From: Gemmatimonadota bacterium | GTDB taxonomy: Bacteria; Gemmatimonadota; Gemmatimonadetes; Longimicrobiales; Gaopeijiaceae | DNA length: 5,815 bases | Reading direction: 5' to 3' | Assembly: GCA_016209995.1 (NCBI GenBank) | Contig: JACQVC010000166.1 | Coordinates: 1-5,815, forward strand | Shown: positions 1 through 5,352 of the stretch, one piece after another | How the letters are laid out: every line of letters starts with the position of its first letter | Numbering within the stretch: position 1 is the first letter of the stretch | Made by a program: the position numbers and the translations under genes | Notes under the pieces: generated by a model | What the model saw: only the letters and a program-made list of their open reading frames with translations | The model's database searches: none | What the model was told of the DNA's origin: nothing

Positions 1-831
1 GAGGTTCGTCGCGTGGAGGAGCGCGTGAACGAGGCGATCTGGGAGGACCGTCCCGTACAGTTCGAGTGGAGGCCGTACGCGGAGGCCGTAGCCGAAGGCG
101 CGATGGCGCTGTTCGGCGAGAAGTACGGCGACGAAGTGCGGATGGTGCGAATCCCGGGTGTTAGCCTCGAGCTGTGCGGCGGGACGCACGTGCGCCACTG
201 CGGCGACATCGGTTTGTTCCGGATTGTCAGCGAGAGTGGAATCGCGGCGAGCGTTCGCAGGATCGAGGCCGTTACCGGCCGCGGCGCCTACCGGCGTGCG
301 CTGGCGATCGAGGAGACGCTGCGCGAAGCGGCTGGGCAGCTGCGTAGTGACCCCGAGAGCGTGCCTCGGCGGATCGCGCAGTTGGTGGCGGAGAGGAGCG
401 CGCTGGAGCGACGCCTGGAGGATCTGCGGCGCTCGGGAGGCGTCGCGGAAGTGACGCTGGTCGAGGAGCGCCTGGACACGGGCGGCGACGAGAAAACACT
501 GGTGAAGGCTGTGCGGTTGACGGTCGAAGACGATTCCGAGGTGAGGGCGTACGGCGACCGTTCCCGCGCCCTACCCAGCGCCGTGGTCATCGTGGACGCG
601 CGGTTTCCGGAGGACAAGGTATCCCTCTTCGGGTTCGTGACCGATGACCTGATTCGCCGGGGCCTGCGTGCGGATAAGCTGGTTCGCGAGCTGGCGGCCC
701 ACGCGAACGGGCGAGGCGGCGGACGGGCGCACATGGCGCAGGCGGGCGTCGGGGACGTGGAGAAGTTGGACGCGGCCTTGGGCCGGATGCCTGAGCTGGT
801 GAGACGGCTGTTGCAGGAGGAGGGTGCGTGA
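1..831 (+). CDS. alaS: Alanyl-tRNA synthetase, C-terminal part (5' end outside window)
   Basis: The cytoplasmic enzyme charges tRNA-Ala with alanine and hydrolyses mischarged Ser- and Gly-tRNA-Ala. The window opens inside the gene in frame 1, so the aminoacylation core lies upstream; 276 residues remain, about the last third of a typical ~870-residue enzyme. Visible parts in order: the end of the editing domain with the zinc motif C-G-G-T-H (Cys codon 175-177, C-x3-H), followed by GDIGLF and the RRIEAVTG signature near 265-285; a charged coiled-coil stretch at about 295-440; then the C-Ala domain, ending with the glycine-rich G-R-G-G-G-R and MAQAG motif (about 709-747). The residue after HVRH is Cys where Thr is common in the family, which looks minor. 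The TGA stop overlaps the next start by four bases (GTGA). Family identity is very secure; only the upstream extent is unknown. Confidence 0.97.
   Translation, partial: EVRRVEERVNEAIWEDRPVQFEWRPYAEAVAEGAMALFGEKYGDEVRMVRIPGVSLELCGGTHVRHCGDIGLFRIVSESGIAASVRRIEAVTGRGAYRRALAIEETLREAAGQLRSDPESVPRRIAQLVAERSALERRLEDLRRSGGVAEVTLVEERLDTGGDEKTLVKAVRLTVEDDSEVRAYGDRSRALPSAVVIVDARFPEDKVSLFGFVTDDLIRRGLRADKLVRELAAHANGRGGGRAHMAQAGVGDVEKLDAALGRMPELVRRLLQEEGA
816..824 (+). promoter_or_regulatory. Strong Shine-Dalgarno inside the alaS 3' end
   Basis: GGAGGAGGG lies three bases before the GTG at 828, within the last codons of alaS. It supports the GTG start of the small downstream gene and, with the GTGA overlap, suggests translational coupling or re-initiation. 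Confidence 0.7.
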
Positions 832-1145
832 GTCAGAGTGCGGCTCAGTGGTGTTCGACGCGCGTCGCGACCGTGCCAGTGGCCCTGGGCGAAGCGATGC
901 GGCGCGAGGTGTCCACCGTGCCGGATGAGTCCCGCGTCTTCGTCACGCTCGCTGCGGCAGGTTGCCGGGCGCTCGAGCGCGCCGTCGAGCGCAGCGGGCG
1001 CCGGCCGGAGACCGCGCTCGATCTCCTGGTGGCCGATGCGTTCCTCACGTACGCCTGCGAGGCCGCAGCGGTCGAGGCGGAGGATGTGGTTGCGGCGCTG
1101 ACCGACGTGCTGGTCCGAGTCAGTGAAGTCGAATCATGGGCGTAG
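828..1145 (+). CDS. Small alanine-rich helical protein of unknown function
   Basis: I do not recognise this 105-residue protein. Evidence that it is a real gene: a strong ribosome site just upstream, a GTGA overlap with alaS at the front, and a 10-base overlap with the PHP phosphatase at the back, so it sits exactly in the operon rhythm. It has no signal peptide and no clear membrane segment. Residues about 1-35 look loosely structured; residues 36-100 look like three or four amphipathic helices rich in Ala, Val, Glu and Arg. The C-terminal half (about 62-95, with an A-x-x-x-Y-A helix followed by V-x-x-E-D-V-x-x-A-L) faintly recalls the loop and last helix of a histone fold or an AAA+ lid, but this is only a resemblance. 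It has three cysteines (9, 46, 77) in no metal-binding pattern. A role connected to alaS or the next gene is possible but unproven. Confidence 0.75.
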   Translation: MSQSAAQWCSTRVATVPVALGEAMRREVSTVPDESRVFVTLAAAGCRALERAVERSGRRPETALDLLVADAFLTYACEAAAVEAEDVVAALTDVLVRVSEVESWA

Positions 1146-1963
1146 CTCCGCCGGCCAGCCTCACGGACTTCCACAGTCACCTCGTGCCCGATGTGGACGA
1201 CGGCGTCCGCGACCTCGCCGAGGCGCTGCGGGCGCTGGAACGCATGGTCGGCCTCGGCATCACGACCATCGTGACCACGCCGCACATCAAAGCCAGCCTG
1301 ACCCTGAACCAGGACGCGCTCACGAGCCGCCTCGCTGAGGTGGAGGCTGCGTGGGAGCCCGTGGTGCGCGCAGCGGCCGACCGTTTTCCCGAGCTGTGGC
1401 TCGGACTCGGGCAAGAGGTCATGCTGGACGTGCCGGACGCGCGGTTCGTCGATGTCCGGCTTCGGCTGGCCGGCACGGCATTCGCTCTGGTGGAATGGCC
1501 GCGCTTCATGATCCCGCCGGGAACCATTGGCGTACTGTCGCGGCTCGCCGCGGCCGGTGTGAAGCCGATCATCGCCCACGCCGAGCGCTACCTCGGCATC
1601 GACGAACGACCCGAGCTCGTGGCAGATTGGCGTCGCGCCGGCGCGTATGCCCAGGTGAACTACGGAGGGCTGGCCGGGCAGTGGGGACCGAGGGTGCAAA
1701 GGGCGGCGATCAGGCTGCTCGAGCGCGGGCTGGTCGACTATTTCTCCGCGGACTATCACGGCGACGCCTCACCGGACCTCTACCTGGAGGAAGCGCGGGG
1801 TTTCCTGGAGGCCCACGATGCCAGCGATGTCTGGCTGACGCTGGCGGCGACCAACCCGGCCCGAATCCTCGAGGGAGAAGAGCCTCTCCCGCTCGCGCCG
1901 CTCAAGCTTCCGCGCTCCGCGTGGGCGCGGATCCGCTCGTTCTTCAGTAGCTCGCTTCCATGA
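1136..1963 (+). CDS. PHP-domain phosphoesterase, CpsB/YwqE-like tyrosine phosphatase
   Basis: This 275-residue protein has the full PHP metal-site pattern: H13-x-H15, DDG at 21-23, T-P-H50, G-Q-E94, H148-A-E-R151-Y, and D206-Y-H208 near the end, with a late N-P-A-R-I-L motif. The family is a metal-dependent (usually Mn) TIM-like barrel. The order and spacing match CpsB/YwqE, which dephosphorylate bacterial tyrosine kinases that control capsule or exopolysaccharide export. Two motifs differ slightly from the usual forms: HAER for HPER, and S-A-D-Y-H for S-D-A-H. Length fits the family (about 250). The ATG start overlaps the preceding stop by ten bases and has only a weak ribosome site (GTGAAG, 1123-1128), so coupling is likely. 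No BY-kinase or polysaccharide-export gene is in the window, so the substrate is uncertain; a histidinol-phosphatase-like or other phosphoester role cannot be excluded. Confidence 0.88.
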   Translation: MGVAPPASLTDFHSHLVPDVDDGVRDLAEALRALERMVGLGITTIVTTPHIKASLTLNQDALTSRLAEVEAAWEPVVRAAADRFPELWLGLGQEVMLDVPDARFVDVRLRLAGTAFALVEWPRFMIPPGTIGVLSRLAAAGVKPIIAHAERYLGIDERPELVADWRRAGAYAQVNYGGLAGQWGPRVQRAAIRLLERGLVDYFSADYHGDASPDLYLEEARGFLEAHDASDVWLTLAATNPARILEGEEPLPLAPLKLPRSAWARIRSFFSSSLP

Positions 1964-1987
1964 ACCGTAGCGAAGCGAAGGTCAGCG

Positions 1988-2035
1988 AAGGGGAAGGGGT
2001 GAGGGGTGAGTGGAGGAGAGGAAGGGGGTGGTGTG
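1988..2035 (+). promoter_or_regulatory. Purine/G-rich leader and start region of gmhA
   Basis: This nearly pyrimidine-free strip carries G runs at 1990-1993, 1996-1999, 2003-2006 and 2024-2028. It supplies two possible start sites: GAAGGGG (1993-1999) six bases before GTG 2006, and GAAGGGGG (2021-2028) four bases before GTG 2033. Just upstream, AGCGAAG occurs three times (1969-1975, 1974-1980, 1984-1990). I see no promoter boxes. Confidence 0.45.
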
Positions 2036-2650
2036 GGAGCTAAGGATCCCGCCGCGCGGATCCAAGACCAGCTTCGCGACCTTTCGCGCCTCGCGCTCGA
2101 GGTCGCCGAGCAGCACGCGGAGACGATCCGGCGCATCCGAGAGGCGGTGGTGACCACGCTGCGCTCGGGCGGCCGACTGTTCTTCTGCGGGAATGGAGGC
2201 TCCGCAGCGGATGCCCAGCACCTCGCGGCGGAGTACGTGATCCGGTTTCGGCGGAATCGCAGGTCCTATCCAGCGCTGGCGCTGACCACCGACACCTCTA
2301 TCTTGACGGCCGCAGCCAACGACCTCGGTTTCGAGACCGTGTTCGCGAGGCAGATCGAAGCCCAGGGGCGGCCAGGAGACCTTCTGTTCCTCCACTCGAC
2401 GAGCGGCGAGTCCGAGAATCTGATCCGCGCCGCGCAGGCGGCCCGCGGGCTCGGGGTGCGCACGATCGCCCTGCTGGCTCGCAGTGGCGGCCGGTTGCGC
2501 GACCTCGTGGACCTGGCGCTCGTGCTGCCGACCGATGTCGTGGCGCGGGCGCAAGAGCTGCACCTGGCGATCGGTCACATCGTTTGTGACCAGGTCGAGG
2601 AGACCCTCACGGAGGAAGAGGGAGCGGCGGCGTCGGGGCCAGGGAGGTGA
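2006..2650 (+). CDS. gmhA: Phosphoheptose isomerase (sedoheptulose-7-phosphate isomerase)
   Basis: This SIS-domain enzyme converts sedoheptulose 7-phosphate to D-glycero-manno-heptose 7-phosphate, the first step towards ADP- or GDP-heptose for LPS core, S-layer or capsule sugars. With the GTG at 2006 it has 214 residues. Visible motifs: the phosphate loop G-N-G-G-S-A-A-D (62-69), T-T-D-T-S-I-L-T-A (94-102), S-T-S-G-E-S (131-136) and the closing helix. Catalytic and zinc residues are H72, E76, Q183 and H191, equivalent to H61, E65, Q172 and H180 of the E. coli enzyme. The final His argues against the paralogue DiaA, which lacks it. The low-complexity N-terminus (GGEEGGGVG) is encoded by Shine-Dalgarno-like sequence, so GTG 2033 (205 residues) is an equally good start and closer to family length. 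No gmhB or hldE is present here, so those steps must be encoded elsewhere. Confidence 0.95.
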   Translation: MSGGEEGGGVGAKDPAARIQDQLRDLSRLALEVAEQHAETIRRIREAVVTTLRSGGRLFFCGNGGSAADAQHLAAEYVIRFRRNRRSYPALALTTDTSILTAAANDLGFETVFARQIEAQGRPGDLLFLHSTSGESENLIRAAQAARGLGVRTIALLARSGGRLRDLVDLALVLPTDVVARAQELHLAIGHIVCDQVEETLTEEEGAAASGPGR

Positions 2651-2666
2651 GGAGCTGGCTGCGCAC

Positions 2667-3065
2667 GTGATCGCGGCGCTGAACGCGAGCCGCAGGGTCG
2701 AGAAGGAGCAGACGCAGTTCTACCGGGCGCTGGCGGCAGAGGCGGAGATTGCGGGCAACTCGGCGGTCGCGGAGCGCCTGAACTCGCTGCACGCGGACGA
2801 GCAACATCACTTGTCGAGGTTGACGGCGCGTCTCATCGAGCTGGGCGCCCGCCCGCCCGATTTGTCCGACGTGCGTGGACCCGACGCGGACCTCGCCCAT
2901 TGGGAGGCGGCGGCCGCGGATCGCGAGCGAAAAGAGGTGGCAAACTACGAGGCGCTCCTGGCCGGCGATCTCGATCCGGAGACTCAGCGCATCGTCGAGG
3001 AGATCGTCGAGGTCGAGCGACATCACGCCCAGGAGCTGGGAGGGAAGTGGACGAGAGCGGGGTAG
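2667..3065 (+). CDS. Ferritin-like (rubrerythrin-type) four-helix diiron protein
   Basis: This 132-residue, probably cytoplasmic protein consists of four helices carrying a carboxylate-histidine diiron pattern. Helix 1 has E-K-E14-Q-T-Q-F-Y; helix 2 has D-E45-Q-H-H48; helix 3 has E87-R-K-E90-V-A-N-Y-E; helix 4 has E-V-E117-R-H-H120. The E-x-x-H pairs in helices 2 and 4 are the hallmark of the ferritin-like superfamily. There is no rubredoxin-type Cys4 domain, so it is a stand-alone bundle; iron storage, peroxide reduction or another oxidase activity are all possible. The frame is open well back into gmhA (to 2484), but the upstream part is an Arg-rich shadow of gmhA. GTG 2667 is the first sensible standard start, with GGAGG (2643-2647) and AGGAG (2650-2654) rather far upstream. 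CTG 2655 has better spacing to GGAGG and would add four residues. The gene lies about 16 bases after gmhA. Confidence 0.82.
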   Translation: MIAALNASRRVEKEQTQFYRALAAEAEIAGNSAVAERLNSLHADEQHHLSRLTARLIELGARPPDLSDVRGPDADLAHWEAAAADRERKEVANYEALLAGDLDPETQRIVEEIVEVERHHAQELGGKWTRAG

Positions 3066-3096
3066 GAGGGCGGTGGGAGAGGTGGAAAATGAGAAG

Positions 3097-3861
3097 ATGG
3101 GACTCCAGATCGATTTGACGGGAAAGCACGCCGTGATCACGGGGGGCTCACGGGGCATTGGACGAGCCACGGCGGTCCTGCTGGCGCAGAGCGGTGCGGC
3201 AGTGGGCATCAGCTATGCCTCGCGGCACGAGGACGCGCGCGGGGTAGTGAAGGAGATCGAGGCTGCGGGCGGACACGCGTGGGCGCAGGTGGGCGACCTT
3301 GCCAAGCCGGAGGAGGTGGACCGGCTGTTCGAGCGCGCGGGCCGCGAGTTCGGCGGGCTCGACATCTTCGTGGGCAATCACGGGATCTGGCCGCCGGCCG
3401 ACGTGCCGCTCGAGCGGATGAGCGACACACAGTGGCATCGTACGATCGCGGTGAATCTCGATTCCATGTTCTATACGACGCGCGCCGCGGCTCGACTCAT
3501 GCGCAGCGGCGGATCGATCGTGCTCGTGAGCTCGACGGCCGGCCAACGCGGTGAGGCGGGCCACGCCGACTATGCGGCGACCAAGGGGGCGATCATCTCG
3601 ATGGTGAAAGGTCTCTGCGTGGAGCTGGGCGGCCGCGACATTCGCGTGAACTCGGTGGCGCCGGGGTGGGTGGATACGGACATGTCCGCGTCGGCGCTCA
3701 CGGGTACAGAACGGAAGCGGATCGAAACGACCATTCCCTTGCGGCGAGTGGCGACCGCCGAAGATGTGGCGGGGCCCATCGTCTTCCTCTGTTGTCCCCT
3801 GGCCCGGCACATGACGGGTGAGATTCTGAATGTGAACGGCGGCTCCGTGCTCGTGGGCTAG
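3097..3861 (+). CDS. Classical short-chain dehydrogenase/reductase, FabG-like
   Basis: This 254-residue NAD(P)-dependent oxidoreductase has a complete classical SDR layout: cofactor loop T15-G-G-S-R-G-I-G22, a D67-L adenine-pocket motif, N94-H-G in place of the usual N-A-G, and the catalytic tetrad N120, S146, Y159 and K163. The A-P-G-W-V-D-T substrate-loop motif follows, and the protein ends with the N-V-N-G-G C-terminal signature. Arg19 and the lack of an acidic residue after the second strand favour NADPH. FabG (3-oxoacyl-ACP reductase) is the closest named type, but many SDRs of other specificity look alike and no other fatty-acid gene is nearby, so the substrate is open. ATG 3097 gives the normal family N-terminus; in-frame GTGs at 3073 and 3082 are possible earlier starts near the GGAGGG at 3065-3070. 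The longer frame from 2875 is a shadow over the ferritin-like gene. Confidence 0.93.
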   Translation: MGLQIDLTGKHAVITGGSRGIGRATAVLLAQSGAAVGISYASRHEDARGVVKEIEAAGGHAWAQVGDLAKPEEVDRLFERAGREFGGLDIFVGNHGIWPPADVPLERMSDTQWHRTIAVNLDSMFYTTRAAARLMRSGGSIVLVSSTAGQRGEAGHADYAATKGAIISMVKGLCVELGGRDIRVNSVAPGWVDTDMSASALTGTERKRIETTIPLRRVATAEDVAGPIVFLCCPLARHMTGEILNVNGGSVLVG

Positions 3862-3868
3862 GAGAGGG
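3861..3868 (+). promoter_or_regulatory. Shine-Dalgarno-like GGAGAGGG at the SDR stop, before cca
   Basis: This purine run begins on the last base of the SDR stop codon. It lies eight bases before an in-frame CTG (3877) and 47 bases before the TTG at 3916, so it fits the CTG start of cca better than the TTG. Confidence 0.4.
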
Positions 3869-3915
3869 ACAGGCTCCTGCAGGATCACCAGGACACCTTC
3901 AGCGACCAGGCCGAG

Positions 3916-5259
3916 TTGACGCGCGCTCCCCAACCCCCTCCCGCCGTCCACTGGATCACCGAGCGGCTGGAAGCAGCCGGTTACGAGACGTGGACGGTCG
4001 GGGGTGCGGTGCGCGATGCGTTGCTCGGGCTGCACCCCGGCGATTGGGACCTGGCGACTCGAGCCCACCCGCAAGACGTCCGTCGGATCTTTCGGCGGAC
4101 GGTACCGATAGGAATTGATCACGGCACGGTCGGCGTAGCGGGACCGGACGGCGTCCTCTACGAGGTGACGACGTTTCGGCGTGACGTGGAGACGTTTGGT
4201 CGACGTGCGGTGGTCGAGTTCGCCGAGCAGATCGAAGACGACCTCGCCCGGCGCGATTTCACGATCAACGCCGTGGCGTGGCACGCGGTGCGCGGCGAGT
4301 TGCGCGACCCCTTCGGGGGCGCCGCCGACCTCGAGGCCGCTATCGTACGGACCGTGGGCGATCCGGCGACGCGGTTCGCCGAGGACTTCCTGCGCGTCCT
4401 GAGGGCGCTCCGCTTTGCCGGCCACTTTCGCTTCTCCGTCGAGCCTCACACCTGGCGCGCGCTCTGCGATGCGGTCGAGCATCTGTCGGTGCTCTCGGCC
4501 GAGCGCGTGCGCGATGAGCTGATGAAGGTGCTCGGCGCCGCGGCGAGACCGTCGGCAGCCCTGGCGCTGTACGGAGCAGCGGGCGCCCTGGGCGCGCTCT
4601 TCCCCGAGCTGGAGGCGACCGTGGGCGTACCGCGCCCCGCGAATAGTGCCGCTGATGTCTGGGGGCATGCCGTGCTGAGCGCCGACGCCGTTCCGCCGTG
4701 GCGCGCGTTCCTGCGCCTGGCGGCCGTGCTGGCCGGGATCGGGGTGGCGGAAGCCGTACGCCGCGGGATCCCGGCCCGCGACGCCGGCGTGTTCGCGGCG
4801 CGGCGGTCCGTCGAGCTCATGACGCGCCTGCGCTTCGCGAACACTGAGATCCGGCGCATGTCCGACTTGCTGGCGCACGTGTACGATGCGCCCGCGGCTG
4901 GGGCTGATGCGGCAGCGTACCGGCGGTGGCTCAGTCGTGCGGGTCCGGGGCGCCTGAACGATCTGACGCGGCTCTGGGTGGCTCAGGTGCGCGCGGAGGC
5001 GCCCGAGCGCCGTACGCCGGAACCGGCACGGCGCTGGCGCGAGGCCCGGCGGGTGCTACGCACTAACCCGCCGCTACACACGGGGAATCTGGCTATCGGA
5101 GGGCACGACCTCATCGCTCTCGGCCTGTCGCCGGGTCCCCGCTTTAGTGAGATCCTCGCCGCGCTGCTCGAGCGCGTTCTGGACGAGCCGGGCATCAACA
5201 CGCGCGAGCGGCTGCTCGAATTGGTACGCAGTGAGTACATGCCGGGGTCTGTGGGGTAG
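3916..5259 (+). CDS. cca: Class II CCA tRNA nucleotidyltransferase with degenerate HD domain
   Basis: The enzyme adds or repairs the 3'-terminal CCA of tRNAs without a nucleic-acid template. Numbering from TTG 3916 (447 residues): G29-G-x-x-R-D34, the catalytic D43-x-D45, H69-G-T, Y82-E-V-T-T-F-R, R112-R-D-F-T-I-N-A, the E156-D-x-x-R160 motif of the nucleotide-binding site, and E-R-V-R-D-E at 196-201. An HD-like region follows: D-V-W-G-H at 247-251 is kept, but the usual L-H-D-I-G-K-P is L-A-G-I-G (272-276), so the phosphohydrolase motif is lost. The R-L-R-F-x-N-x-E-I helix after it is retained. The start is uncertain: the frame is open back to the SDR stop (3861), TTG 3916 has a weak ribosome site, and CTG 3877 has a better one and would add 13 residues. 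Sequence alone does not separate a full CCA-adding enzyme from a CC- or A-adding one. Confidence 0.93.
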   Translation: MTRAPQPPPAVHWITERLEAAGYETWTVGGAVRDALLGLHPGDWDLATRAHPQDVRRIFRRTVPIGIDHGTVGVAGPDGVLYEVTTFRRDVETFGRRAVVEFAEQIEDDLARRDFTINAVAWHAVRGELRDPFGGAADLEAAIVRTVGDPATRFAEDFLRVLRALRFAGHFRFSVEPHTWRALCDAVEHLSVLSAERVRDELMKVLGAAARPSAALALYGAAGALGALFPELEATVGVPRPANSAADVWGHAVLSADAVPPWRAFLRLAAVLAGIGVAEAVRRGIPARDAGVFAARRSVELMTRLRFANTEIRRMSDLLAHVYDAPAAGADAAAYRRWLSRAGPGRLNDLTRLWVAQVRAEAPERRTPEPARRWREARRVLRTNPPLHTGNLAIGGHDLIALGLSPGPRFSEILAALLERVLDEPGINTRERLLELVRSEYMPGSVG

Positions 5260-5282
5260 TTGTTTAGCGGGTCAGCGGATCA

Positions 5283-5305
5283 GACCTGGCAGAAGGTCGG
5301 CCAGG
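5283..5305 (+). other. Two overlapping short inverted repeats in the cca-rarA gap
   Basis: CCTGGC (5285-5290) pairs with GCCAGG (5300-5305), and GACCT (5283-5287) pairs with AGGTC (5294-5298). Because they share bases, only one hairpin can form at a time. There is no T-run after either, so a classical intrinsic terminator is not supported. The rest of the 93-base gap shows no clear promoter. Confidence 0.3.
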
Positions 5306-5342
5306 GCTGAGGAAGAAGGAGGGACGGATTTCGTTGGCATCC

Positions 5343-5347
5343 GGGAG
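5343..5347 (+). promoter_or_regulatory. Ribosome-binding site of rarA
   Basis: GGGAG lies five bases before TTG 5353. An in-frame TGA at 5308-5310 limits the reading frame upstream, and no ATG or GTG lies between that stop and the TTG, so this site decides the start. Confidence 0.65.
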
Positions 5348-5352
5348 AAAGC

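Noticed and set aside
845..1759. 304-residue minus-strand open frame over the small gene and PHP gene
   Set aside because: It is a shadow of the plus-strand genes, with no motifs or ribosome site consistent with a gene.
1136..1963. PHP protein as a replacement for the heptose bisphosphatase GmhB
   Set aside because: GmhB is a HAD enzyme and the motifs here match CpsB/YwqE; adjacency to gmhA alone does not support reassignment.
1969..1990. Short AGCGAAG repeats after the PHP gene as an operator
   Set aside because: Three overlapping or near copies of a 7-base word in a low-complexity purine stretch are not enough to call a binding site.
1982..2578. 198-residue minus-strand frame over gmhA
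   Set aside because: The plus strand carries all GmhA catalytic residues; the antisense product resembles nothing.
2484..2666. N-terminal extension of the ferritin-like protein into gmhA
   Set aside because: The extra residues are Arg/Ser/Trp-rich and are simply another frame of the conserved gmhA end.
2875..3096. N-terminal extension of the SDR over the ferritin-like gene
   Set aside because: The added segment is Arg/Ser-rich shadow sequence; the classical SDR N-terminus begins normally at ATG 3097.
2607..3209. 200-residue minus-strand frame over the ferritin-like gene
   Set aside because: It would conflict with the diiron-motif protein on the plus strand, and its composition is Leu/Arg/Pro-rich shadow-like.
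3148..4878. 576-residue minus-strand open frame across the SDR and cca
   Set aside because: It is antisense to two well-supported genes, has Arg/His-rich low-information composition and no recognisable motif. Long antisense frames are expected in GC-rich coding DNA.
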